Origin: Pseudomonas sp. Seg1
GTDB lineage: Bacteria; Pseudomonadota; Gammaproteobacteria; Pseudomonadales; Pseudomonadaceae
Length of the DNA stretch: 64,000 nt
Assembly: GCF_018326005.1 (NCBI RefSeq)
Contig: NZ_AP021903.1
Coordinates: 3,009,501 to 3,073,500, forward strand
Direction: 5' to 3'
In this document: positions 24,722 through 36,192 of the stretch, in pieces
Layout: each line of letters starts with the position of its first letter
Numbering within the stretch: the stretch's first letter is position 1
Made by a program: the position numbers and the translations under genes
Notes under the pieces: model-generated
Database searches by the model: none
Seen by the model: the letters and a program-made list of their open reading frames with translations, nothing else
What the model was told of the DNA's origin: nothing

Positions 24722-24734
24722 AATTGTTTGCTCT

Positions 24735-26231
<1,497 letters not shown>

Positions 26232-26267
26232 GTGTGAACCAGTCAGTTGGGCTAAAGATCAAGAGCT

Positions 26268-26431
26268 ACCCCCTCACCACAGCCCTCTCCCCCAAGGGGG
26301 CGAGGGGGAAAGGGAGCCGACCTGGGTGCTATTCAAAATCTCAGTTCGACATCGGACTTTCAGGTCGATGTAAGTTGCACCAACCACTCGGTCAGTTCCC
26401 TCTCCCTTTGGGAGAGGGCTAGGGTGAGGGG
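26268..26431. repeat. Inverted repeat element between mtlD and mtlY
   Basis: CCCCTCACC-CAGCCCTCTCCC on the left mirrors GGGAGAGGGCTAGGGTGAGGGG on the right, each arm with its own hairpin (CCCAAGGGGG; CCCTTTGGGAGAGGG), about 80 bases apart. A dispersed element type found in many pseudomonad gaps. It fills most of the mtlD-mtlY spacer and ends just before the mtlD stop. Confidence 0.75.
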
Positions 26432-26436
26432 CTTTT

Positions 26437-27909
26437 TCAGGCCAGCACCCGCTCCAAAGTCCGCGAAACGCCCACCTCACGCAAACTGTCGCAGCACCAT
26501 TCAAACGCCGCCACAAACGCCGCCGACTGCGGAATCGCCGTGCCAAAAATCTCTTCAATTCCCAGCAATCGCTGGGTCATCAACCCATCATCCGCCACCA
26601 ACGCCTGACAAAAAGTCGCCCGTGGATCAGGAATCGAATAGGTATCGCCGTTCTCATCCACCCCCTTCAGATACAACGCCCAGGCCGCCACCACCAACGC
26701 CGCACGCTTGGTCTCGCGCCCATCGGCAATCAGCCGGTTGATCGTCGGGATGGTGAACTTGGGAAACTTCGACGAACCGTCCGAACACACCCGCTCCAAC
26801 TGATCGGCAATCGCCTGATTGGAGAACCGCGCCACCAGCGTGTTCTTGTAATCGGTCAGGTCGATACCCGGCACCGGCGCCAGTTGCGGCGTGACATCCA
26901 GATCCATGTACGCACGCATGTAGCGCACGAACAGCGGGTCATTCATGGTCTCGTGGACAAAGCGATAGCCCTTCAAAAAGCCCAGATAGGTCAGCGCCAG
27001 ATGACTGCCGTTGAGCAGTTTGATTTTCATCTCTTCGTAAGGCGAAACATCGTCGGTGAACTGCACGCCGACCTTTTCCCAGGCCGGGCGGCCGTTGACG
27101 AATTTGTCTTCCAGTACCCACTGCACAAACGGTTCGCAAACCACCGGCCAGGCGTCGTCCACCGCATGTTTGTCGGCCAGTTGCAGACGATGCGCGGTGC
27201 TGGTCATCGGCGTGATGCGGTCGACCATCGCATTAGGGAAACTGACGTTGGCGTCGATCCAGCTGCACAGATTGCTGTTGCGCAGGGTGGCAAACGCCAG
27301 CAACGCCTTGCGGGTGACCGCGCCGTTGTGCGGCAGGTTATCGCAGGACATCACGGTGAAGGCGGGAATACCCGCCGCCCGGCGTTTTTCCAGCGCCGCG
27401 CACAAGAACCCGAACACGGTTTTCGGCGAATCAGGGTTGTTCAGATCGTGCTGGATCTGCGGTAGGTGCGCCATGAATTCGCCGTTGCTGTCGTCGATGC
27501 AGTAGCCGCCCTCGGTGATGGTCAGCGAGACGATGCGGATCTGTGGATGGGCGAGTTTGTCGATCAAGGCCTGGGCGCTGTCTTCGGCCAGCAACATGTC
27601 GCGGATCGCGCCGATCACTCGCACTTCAGTGTCATCGCTGTCGCCGAGTTCGAAAAGCGTGAACAGGTAATCCTGCTCCTTGAGATCGTCGCGGGCGCGG
27701 CGGTCTTCGGCGCGCAGGCCGACCCCGCAAATCGCCCAGTCGCGTGCTTCGCCGGTGTTCATCAGCGCGTCGGTGTAATACGCCTGATGGGCCCGGTGGA
27801 AACCGCCGACGCCAATGTGTGCAATGCCCTGACGGGTATCACTGAGGCTATAGGTCGGCAGTTGCACTTCGGCGGCGAGGCGATTGAGGTTTTGTCTGTT
27901 GAGTTTCAT
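26437..27909 (-). CDS. mtlD: Mannitol 2-dehydrogenase
   Basis: Oxidises D-mannitol to D-fructose (and D-arabitol to D-xylulose) with NAD. The 490-residue protein is nearly the same as P. fluorescens mannitol 2-dehydrogenase: nucleotide-binding IGVGGFHRAHQAYYTD, SLTITEGGYCID, MSCDNLPHNG, FPNAMVDRITP, and the catalytic set K-N-H in EEMKIKLLNGSHLALTYLG. Member of the long-chain polyol-specific dehydrogenase family. ATG 27909 gives the normal start MKLNRQNLNRLA. It lies 18 bases downstream of mtlK. Confidence 0.97.
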   Translation of the reverse strand: MKLNRQNLNRLAAEVQLPTYSLSDTRQGIAHIGVGGFHRAHQAYYTDALMNTGEARDWAICGVGLRAEDRRARDDLKEQDYLFTLFELGDSDDTEVRVIGAIRDMLLAEDSAQALIDKLAHPQIRIVSLTITEGGYCIDDSNGEFMAHLPQIQHDLNNPDSPKTVFGFLCAALEKRRAAGIPAFTVMSCDNLPHNGAVTRKALLAFATLRNSNLCSWIDANVSFPNAMVDRITPMTSTAHRLQLADKHAVDDAWPVVCEPFVQWVLEDKFVNGRPAWEKVGVQFTDDVSPYEEMKIKLLNGSHLALTYLGFLKGYRFVHETMNDPLFVRYMRAYMDLDVTPQLAPVPGIDLTDYKNTLVARFSNQAIADQLERVCSDGSSKFPKFTIPTINRLIADGRETKRAALVVAAWALYLKGVDENGDTYSIPDPRATFCQALVADDGLMTQRLLGIEEIFGTAIPQSAAFVAAFEWCCDSLREVGVSRTLERVLA

Positions 27910-27927
27910 TCGGCAAGTCTCGAAAAA

Positions 27928-29031
<1,104 letters not shown>

Positions 29032-29081
29032 GATGATGGGCCTCCGCAATTTATTATTCGTTTGAGCTGAATTGGTTTTTA

Positions 29082-29173
29082 TGTGGGAGCGAGCCTGCCC
29101 GCGAAGGGGCCGTGCCAGTCGCCTTCATCGTTGAATGACACTCCGCTTTCGCGAGCAGGCTCGCTCGTACAGG
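29082..29173. repeat. REP pair between mtlG and mtlK
   Basis: TGTGGGAGCGAGCCTGCCCGCG on the left is mirrored by CGCGAGCAGGCTCGCTCGTACAGG on the right. It is a diverged GTGGGAGC-type REP doublet occupying most of the 165-bp mtlG-mtlK spacer. Confidence 0.8.
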
Positions 29174-29196
29174 GAATCGCATTAGGTTCGGCATGT

Positions 29197-30027
<831 letters not shown>

Positions 30028-30035
30028 GGCAGGCC

Positions 30036-30962
30036 TCAGGCTTTGTCAGTCAGGTTTTTGCCGATCATCCGCACCAGAATGATCGCGGCGATGTTGGCGA
30101 TGACCACGGCAATCAAGCCGCCCGCCGAGGCCATGCCGACGTCGAACTGCACCAGCGCCTGGTTATAGATCAGGTAGGCGAGGTTGGTCGAGGCGTAGCC
30201 GGGGCCGCCATTGGTGGTAGTGAAAATCTCGGCGAACACCGACAGCAGGAAGATCGTCTCAATCATCACCACCACCGCGATTGGCCGGGCCAGATGCGGC
30301 AGGGTCAGGTGCCAGAAAATCGCTATCGGGCCGGCGCCGTCGAGGCGGGCGGCTTCCTTTTGTTCCTGGTCGAGGGACTGCATGGCAGTCATCAGGATCA
30401 GGATGGCGAAGGGCAGCCATTGCCACGAAACAATGATGATGATCGACAGCAGCGGGTAGTGCGCCAGCCAGTCCACCGGTTGCGCGCCGAACAGCTTCCA
30501 GAGGTAGGCGAGAATCCCGGACACCGGGTGGAAGATCAGGTTCTTCCAGATCAGCGCGCCGACCGTGGGCATGATGAAAAACGGCGAGATCAACATGACC
30601 CGCACGATGCCGCGACCGAGGAACTCGCTGGCCTCCAGCAACGCACTGATCAGCACACCGAACACCACGCTGATCAGCAACACGCTGCCAACCAGCAGCA
30701 GGGTGTTGGTGGCACCGGGCAGGAAGCCCGAGTCGGTCAAAAAGTAAGTAAAGTTCTCCAGCCCGACGAATTCGTTCACGCCCGGGTCGAGCAGGTTGTA
30801 ACGAATCATCGAGAAGTAAATGGTCATGCCCAGCGGCACGATCATCCACAGCAGCAACAGGGCCACCGAAGGGCTGACCAGAAACCAGCCGGGATTGCGT
30901 ACGCGGATTTTGCGCGCAGGTTGCGACAGGTCGATGTGGGCTTTGGCAGTTGAAGTATTCAT
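30036..30962 (-). CDS. mtlF: Polyol ABC transporter permease
   Basis: A 308-residue MalF-type inner-membrane permease with six helices; the EAA loop reads EQKEAARLDGAGPIAIFWHLTLPHLARP. It pairs with MtlG to form the membrane channel. ATG 30962 (MNTSTAKAHIDLSQ) is chosen; a GTG three codons upstream is also in frame and neither has a strong ribosome-binding site. Confidence 0.93.
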   Translation of the reverse strand: MNTSTAKAHIDLSQPARKIRVRNPGWFLVSPSVALLLLWMIVPLGMTIYFSMIRYNLLDPGVNEFVGLENFTYFLTDSGFLPGATNTLLLVGSVLLISVVFGVLISALLEASEFLGRGIVRVMLISPFFIMPTVGALIWKNLIFHPVSGILAYLWKLFGAQPVDWLAHYPLLSIIIIVSWQWLPFAILILMTAMQSLDQEQKEAARLDGAGPIAIFWHLTLPHLARPIAVVVMIETIFLLSVFAEIFTTTNGGPGYASTNLAYLIYNQALVQFDVGMASAGGLIAVVIANIAAIILVRMIGKNLTDKA

Positions 30963-31030
30963 GGTGATCACAACCAGTTGGGTGCAGATACATGCTCAGG
31001 AGAGAAACCCTTCCTGACATCGACGCGAAC

Positions 31031-31124
31031 CCTGTGGGAGCTGGCTTGCCAGCGATGGCGATTGAACAGTCGACATCAATTTTGAATGTGCCGGCCTCAT
31101 CGCTGGCAAGCCAGCTCCCACAGG
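31031..31124. repeat. REPIN downstream of mtlE
   Basis: CCTGTGGGAGCTGGCTTGCC at the left end and its complement at the right end, with a short middle that includes CAGTCGAC. It is very similar, including in the middle, to the copy at 32689-32782. It lies in the mtlE-mtlF gap. Confidence 0.85.
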
Positions 31125-31135
31125 TTTAGTGGCGT

Positions 31136-32446
31136 TTACTTGGGATAACCGGCGCGCTTCATCTCGCGTTCAGTGGTTTGCTGGGCTGCTGCCAGGGCCT
31201 GGTCCACCGTGGTCTGGCCAATCAGCGCTGCCGAGAACAGCTTGCCGACCTGGGTGCCGACGCCCTGGAACTCAGGAATGGTCACCAGTTGTATGCCGAT
31301 GTAAGGCACCGGTTTCAACGTCGGTTTGCTCGGGTCCGCCGCTTTCAACGACTCCAGCGTCACCTTGGCAAACGGCGCGGCGCTCATGTAGGCGTCGCTG
31401 TAGGTCGAGGCGCGAGTGCCCGGCGGTACGTTGGCGATGCCGTCGGTTTTGGCCACCAGCTCGCCGTATTCCCTGGAGGTGGCCCAGGCGCTGAACGTTT
31501 TCGCCGCGTCTTTGGCCTTGGAACTGGTCGGAATCGCCAGCGCCCACGAATACAGCCACGCCGAACCTTTGTCAGTAACCTGATGCGGCGCGAAGGTGAA
31601 ACCAACGTGATCGGCAACCTTGCTCTGGGTCTTGTCGGTGACGAACGAACCGGCAACGCTGGCGTCGACCCAGATCGCGCACTTGCCGCTGTTGAATAGC
31701 GCAAGGTTTTCGTTGAAACCGTTGCTGGACGCACCGGGCGGGCCGGATTTCTTCATGGTGTCGACGTAGAAATTCAGTGCATTTTTCCACTCGGGGCCGC
31801 TGAATTCCGGCTGCCATTTTTCATCGAACCAGCGCGCGCCATAGGCATTGGCGACGGTGGTGATCAGCGCCATGTTCTCGCCCCAACCGGCCTTGCCACG
31901 CAGGCAGATCCCGTACTGCTCTTTATCCTTGTTGGTGAGTTTTTCGGCGAACCCGGCGATCTCTTCCCAGGTCGGACGTTCCGGCATGGTCAGGCCGGCG
32001 TCCTTGAACAGGTCGGTGCGGTAATAAGTGATCGAGCTTTCGGCGTAGAACGGCAGGGCATACAGCGAGCCCTTGACCGAAAGGCCTTCGCGCACCGACG
32101 GGAACACGTCATCGAGGGCGTAACTGGCTGGCAGATCCTTCATCGGTTCGAGCCAGCCCTTGGCGCCCCACAGTGCTGCTTCGTACATGCCGATGGTCAA
32201 CACGTCGAACTGGCCGCCCTGAGTGGCAATATCGGTGGTCAGACGCTGGCGCAGGACGTTTTCTTCCAGTACCACCCAATTGAGCTTGATGTCCGGGTGC
32301 TCGGTCTCGAAGGTTTTCGAGAGTTTTTGCATGCGGATCATGTCGCTGTTGTTGACGGTGGCGATGGTCAGGGTCTGGGCGCCAAGGCTGACGCTGCTGA
32401 GGGTCATGCAGGTGAGGGCAAGCAGAGCTTTTGCAGTGGGTTGCAT
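31136..32446 (-). CDS. mtlE: Polyol ABC transporter periplasmic binding protein
   Basis: A 436-residue family-1 solute-binding protein that captures mannitol/glucitol/arabitol in the periplasm. Signal peptide MQPTAKALLALTCMTLSSVSLGAQ; mature features include TIATVNNSDMIRMQKLS, FDVLTIGMYEAALWGAKGWL and GKCAIWVDASVAGSF. ATG 32446 has AAGGAG seven bases upstream. It is the first gene of the operon and is flanked by two copies of the same REPIN; the downstream one probably lets mtlE mRNA accumulate above the permease message (inference). Confidence 0.95.
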   Translation of the reverse strand: MQPTAKALLALTCMTLSSVSLGAQTLTIATVNNSDMIRMQKLSKTFETEHPDIKLNWVVLEENVLRQRLTTDIATQGGQFDVLTIGMYEAALWGAKGWLEPMKDLPASYALDDVFPSVREGLSVKGSLYALPFYAESSITYYRTDLFKDAGLTMPERPTWEEIAGFAEKLTNKDKEQYGICLRGKAGWGENMALITTVANAYGARWFDEKWQPEFSGPEWKNALNFYVDTMKKSGPPGASSNGFNENLALFNSGKCAIWVDASVAGSFVTDKTQSKVADHVGFTFAPHQVTDKGSAWLYSWALAIPTSSKAKDAAKTFSAWATSREYGELVAKTDGIANVPPGTRASTYSDAYMSAAPFAKVTLESLKAADPSKPTLKPVPYIGIQLVTIPEFQGVGTQVGKLFSAALIGQTTVDQALAAAQQTTEREMKRAGYPK

Positions 32447-32531
32447 CGTGCACTCCTTTTCTGCACCCGGCGGGTGGCAGAAGGACGGTTATTGTTTTTG
32501 TGTCTTCCGAATGCAGGAAGAATGTGCACCG

Positions 32532-32560
32532 ATTACAGCCTTCAATTGCCGGGCTGACAA
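32532..32560 (-). promoter_or_regulatory. Candidate sigma-70 promoter of the mtl operon
   Basis: On the minus strand TTGTCA (32555-32560) and TGTAAT (32532-32537) are spaced by 17 bases, about 85 bases before the mtlE ATG. The upstream stretch toward 32680 would hold the MtlR binding sites, which I could not delimit. The spacer and hexamers fit well but have not been tested. Confidence 0.5.
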
Positions 32561-32688
32561 ATCATCCGTAGCACTTCGACTGATACTTTTTTGCACTGGT
32601 GTTGGTGCGGGCGAACGCAGGGTAGGGGGTTGCAGCGAACGGAGGGTATCGGATACGTACAGGTTTTCGACGCAAAGCAAGGTCAAAA

Positions 32689-32782
32689 CCTGTGGGAGCT
32701 GGCTTGCCAGCGATGGCGTTGGATCAGTCGACGCAGAGGTTGGTTGTGCTGGCCTCATCGCTGGCAAGCCAGCTCCCACAGG
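32689..32782. repeat. REPIN between mtlE and mtlR
   Basis: CCTGTGGGAGCTGGCTTGCC on the left and the complementary sequence on the right, about 95 bases in total. Near-copy of the element at 31031-31124, so mtlE is bracketed by both. This copy is only 12 bases from the mtlR stop. Confidence 0.85.
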
Positions 32783-32793
32783 GGGGCGGGATT

Positions 32794-33696
32794 TCAGACG
32801 TTCTGTTCAGTCAGGCGCTGCACCGCGAGCCGCCGATAGTGCGAAGGCGTCATGCCCTTGAGCTGCTGAAACCGCCGATTGAAGTTGGAAATATTGTTGA
32901 AGCCTGACTCAAAGCACACATCGGTCACCGGTTTATCGCCGTCCGCCAGCAACTCGCAGGATTTGCTGATGCGCAAGCGATTGACGAACTCGATGAAATT
33001 GCGCCCTGTGGCTTGTTTGAATACACGGCTGAAATAGGTTGGCGTCATGCCCAGGTGCTCGGCAACTTCCTCCAGCGAAATATCCCGGGCGTAGTGGCTG
33101 AAGATGTAATCGACGGCGCGGTTGGTGCGATCGATATTGTGCTCATCGGCCAGTTGCGGGGTGGTGGCACCGGACAGCAACTGATAGTCGTCACTGGCCG
33201 CAAGCAACTCCATCAGAATGAAAAAGTGTCCGAGCCGGGTGATGCCACGGGTGTCGGCGATTCGCTGCATCAGCGTCATGGCCTCGCGGATTGTCTGTTT
33301 GCAGCGGAATTCGATGCCGTACTGCGCCCGTTCCAGCAACGGCGCCAGCGTTTTCAGTTCGGCGAATATCTGGTGACCGCTCTCGAACAGTTCATCGGTG
33401 AAATTGACGAGCATGTCGCGTTTTTCCACCACTTCGTCTTCGGCCACCTGACTGATCCAGTTGTGCGGCAGGTTCGGACCGGTCAGAAACAGGGTTTCAG
33501 GGTAGAAGTTGCCGATGTAGTCACCGATGAACACTTTGCCGGAACTGGCGACGATCAGGTGCAGCTCGTATTCCTTGTGGAAATGCCAGCGCACCAGCGG
33601 GCAGGGGAAACCGTGCTGGCGGTAGATGATGGACAACCCGTTGTGGTCATCCATCAATTCGTAGGAAGGGTCGGTCACGCGTGCGGTTCGAGTCAT
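32794..33696 (-). CDS. mtlR: AraC-family activator of the mannitol operon
   Basis: A 300-residue regulator: an N-terminal cupin sensor (about 10-150; VRWHFHKEYELHLIVASSG, FLTGPNLPHNWIS) and a C-terminal AraC/XylS double helix-turn-helix (about 200-295) with DISLEEVAEHLGMTPTYFSRVFKQATG and a GFNNISNFNRRFQQLKGMTPSHYRR signature. MtlR of P. fluorescens activates mtlE in response to polyols. ATG 33696 (MTRTARVTDPSYE) gives the known size of about 300; the longer frame to 33774 is rejected. It is on the same strand as the operon and lies upstream of it. Confidence 0.94.
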   Translation of the reverse strand: MTRTARVTDPSYELMDDHNGLSIIYRQHGFPCPLVRWHFHKEYELHLIVASSGKVFIGDYIGNFYPETLFLTGPNLPHNWISQVAEDEVVEKRDMLVNFTDELFESGHQIFAELKTLAPLLERAQYGIEFRCKQTIREAMTLMQRIADTRGITRLGHFFILMELLAASDDYQLLSGATTPQLADEHNIDRTNRAVDYIFSHYARDISLEEVAEHLGMTPTYFSRVFKQATGRNFIEFVNRLRISKSCELLADGDKPVTDVCFESGFNNISNFNRRFQQLKGMTPSHYRRLAVQRLTEQNV

Positions 33697-33787
33697 GGCT
33701 GAGCGCTTTTTTGTTATCGCTGGACGATCATGCCTCGTTTGCCATGACTGATGCCAGTTCGCTGTGACAGTCATCTGTGGAGAGCGA

Positions 33788-34675
33788 TCAAACAGTCTGC
33801 GCGCGAGCTGTTAACAGCGATTTCTCTTTGGCTTTCTCAACATTGGCGGCATGGCAGAAAAGCACGATCTTCGAGTCTTTAATAAAGTCGAAATTGATGA
33901 TGTTGCACTTTTTAGCCCAGTTCGTTTTGGCAGGGTCGAACCATACGTCCAGATCTTCGAGAATGCGTTGCGGACCTCCCACGGTAAAACTTGTAGCCGA
34001 TAGCGACCACAGGCGGTCTCTACTCATAGGTTCGCTCATGACCTGTGTTATGTATTTATGCAGAGCGGTCGTGGAAACCACTTTTTGGTTGATCCACTTG
34101 TGACCTATCGATGAATGAAAAAAACGGTTTCCCGAGTTATAAGGCAAGCTTCCTGCTACGAGGATTCTTTGCAGAGGACTTGCTTGCCTGAGTTGCCCAA
34201 GTGTCATGTACCGGTTGGCGGTAGGAATCATCCGCTCACCGAGATGTTGCAGCATCAGGTCACTGAACTCGGTGAAGTTAAAATCACCGTCGCCTTTGTC
34301 CAGTTTGTGAAAGTCCAGAATGATGAATTCGCCGGGGCGCTCCACAAGAAACGTTTTCAGATCGCGTATGAGGTCTTCAAGGGTTCGCGAGGAGAGATAT
34401 CCATTGTGTTGAAAGCGAAAGCGATTGAATCCTTGGGCGGAGCCTCGATAACTCAGTCGGACATCCAGAACTCGGGAGCCACGATAGAGTTGTGAGTAGA
34501 AGGAAATATCCTGGCAGGCTACCCAGTTTTTAACGGTAGGCGCGTAGGAAGCTTGCCAGTCACAACCCGCATTATGCGTGCCTGGCAAGGTCATTTCGTA
34601 CAGAGACAAGTTGTCGAATTGCGGTATCGTCATCCATTCGTGCAGAGGGATGTAATCGGGTTTGAAATCGCTCAT
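33788..34675 (-). CDS. PI-PLC X-domain-like protein
   Basis: A 295-residue protein with the fold markers of bacterial phosphatidylinositol-specific phospholipase C: the first catalytic His in TLPGTHNAG, the R-x-L-D-x-R motif (GSRVLDVRLSY), and the second His region FRFQHNGYLSS. The barrel continues with EFIILDFHK. No signal peptide is visible. It would cleave or bind inositol phospholipids, useful against eukaryotic membranes, but the substrate is unproven. It is downstream of the glycosyltransferase and the large toxin-like gene, on the same strand. Confidence 0.82.
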   Translation of the reverse strand: MSDFKPDYIPLHEWMTIPQFDNLSLYEMTLPGTHNAGCDWQASYAPTVKNWVACQDISFYSQLYRGSRVLDVRLSYRGSAQGFNRFRFQHNGYLSSRTLEDLIRDLKTFLVERPGEFIILDFHKLDKGDGDFNFTEFSDLMLQHLGERMIPTANRYMTLGQLRQASPLQRILVAGSLPYNSGNRFFHSSIGHKWINQKVVSTTALHKYITQVMSEPMSRDRLWSLSATSFTVGGPQRILEDLDVWFDPAKTNWAKKCNIINFDFIKDSKIVLFCHAANVEKAKEKSLLTARAQTV

Positions 34676-34797
34676 ATAATTAATCCTGCATTAAAGTTGT
34701 TGTAAGTGTGCGCGCAGGATGTTTATACAAGCTTGGCGTTGTGTGGCCAATGTTTGTTCTGATGCAAGTTGTGTAGTTATTATTTTGCTGGGTTGAG

Positions 34798-36090
34798 TTA
34801 TAAGGTGCGATTTTTTGCCTCAATCCATTGAGACATGTACTGAGTGCTTTTATGCATGTGGTGACGCAGCATGCTGCCAGTAAAGTTATTGTTTCTAAGT
34901 ACTGTTAAATGCTCTTGGCAATAGCGCAGTTTTTCAATAAGAGCCGGGCCATGGACGATGTGTTGGTAACGTTCCCCGAGCAAATGGTCTCCTGCCTTTT
35001 GCGCCGCTTGCCAACGTGCCTTGTCCTTATAAAGCTGAACGGCTTGGTTTGCGAACTCCGTCGCCGTGTGCGTGACAGCTCCGGGCCAGGGCAGATCGCC
35101 GTGCATGCCCTCAGCGCCAATCGGTGTCGTGACACTCGGCGTACCGCACAGCATCGCGTCAACCAGCTTGCCTTTGATGCCCGCGCCGAATCGCAACGGT
35201 GCCAGGCAAATGCGCGCATCGGACATGACCTGCAACGCATCTTCTGCCCAGTTCATCACATGAAAACCCTGCGCCGCGTTGTGCAGCGCCGTGGCTTTCG
35301 GCGGGGTGTAGGCGCCATAAATGTGCAGTTGTGCCTGAGGAAGTTGCTGGCGAATCAACGGCCAGATCGTGGATTTCATCCACAGCACTGCGTCCCAGTT
35401 TGGCGCATGGCGGAAGTTACCGATGCTGAGGAAATGCGCCCGCTCCTCGAATGCTTTTGTGGCAGTGGTGGGAGGGGCAATCATCAGCGGGCACCAATGC
35501 AGCAACTGGCGCGGCAAGCCGAATTGCTCGACGAGCAGCTCGATTTCCACCTCGGAGATCATCAGATTCAAGTCACAGCGGTACAGCGCGGCGATTTCCC
35601 GTTTGGCCAGGTCGGTGTCGGCCATCAGTTCAAACTCTTCGCGCAGTGCCGGGGCGAACAAAGCGCTGAAGTCGTCCTGATCGGGACTGGCTTTCAGGTG
35701 ATCCTTGAGGCGTTGATGGCGGGCGTGACGCAGGCTTTGCAGATCGGAGGTTTCCAGTACCCGCAAGGCATCGGGGCAGTACTTCTCGACACGCCAGCCG
35801 AACTGCTCCTCCATCATGAACTGATCGAACAGCACGATATCCGGGGCCAGTTCGCTGATGAATACGTCGAAACTGCTGTTGTTGAGTTCAATGGGCACTT
35901 CGCGAATGCCCAGCGCGCTCAGGTCAGCCTTGTGCTCACCCGGGCCGGCGGGGCTGCTGAAGGTAATGTCCCAACCCTGCTGCAAGAAGGTGTCGAGGAT
36001 CTGCATGACATGCCCGCTGGCCGCCGAGGATTGGGGCTCGGGCCAAACGTATCCGATGACCAGAACTTTGGTGGTGACTGGCTGAGACAT
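34798..36090 (-). CDS. Glycosyltransferase, GT4-type fold
   Basis: A 430-residue cytosolic protein with the GT-B pattern: an N-terminal Rossmann-like domain (KVLVIGYVWPEPQSSAASGHVMQIL) and a C-terminal nucleotide-sugar domain with FLSIGNFRHAPNWDAVLW, LHIYGAYTPP, and the family motif APLRFGAGIKGKLVDAMLCGTPSVTTPIGAEGM. Acceptor and donor are not evident. ATG 36090 (MSQPVTTKVLVIG) is chosen over a frame reaching 36189. It lies 102 bases after the large toxin-like gene; the pairing may mean toxin modification or coincidence. Confidence 0.85.
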   Translation of the reverse strand: MSQPVTTKVLVIGYVWPEPQSSAASGHVMQILDTFLQQGWDITFSSPAGPGEHKADLSALGIREVPIELNNSSFDVFISELAPDIVLFDQFMMEEQFGWRVEKYCPDALRVLETSDLQSLRHARHQRLKDHLKASPDQDDFSALFAPALREEFELMADTDLAKREIAALYRCDLNLMISEVEIELLVEQFGLPRQLLHWCPLMIAPPTTATKAFEERAHFLSIGNFRHAPNWDAVLWMKSTIWPLIRQQLPQAQLHIYGAYTPPKATALHNAAQGFHVMNWAEDALQVMSDARICLAPLRFGAGIKGKLVDAMLCGTPSVTTPIGAEGMHGDLPWPGAVTHTATEFANQAVQLYKDKARWQAAQKAGDHLLGERYQHIVHGPALIEKLRYCQEHLTVLRNNNFTGSMLRHHMHKSTQYMSQWIEAKNRTL

Positions 36091-36192
36091 GAACAGAAAT
36101 CCTTTGCAGCAGGCGAGGGGGAACAAAAAACGGCCGCAATTAAACCACAGCGGCCGTTGAAGGTGGGCGGACTCAGCCTGCAGAAGCATCCA

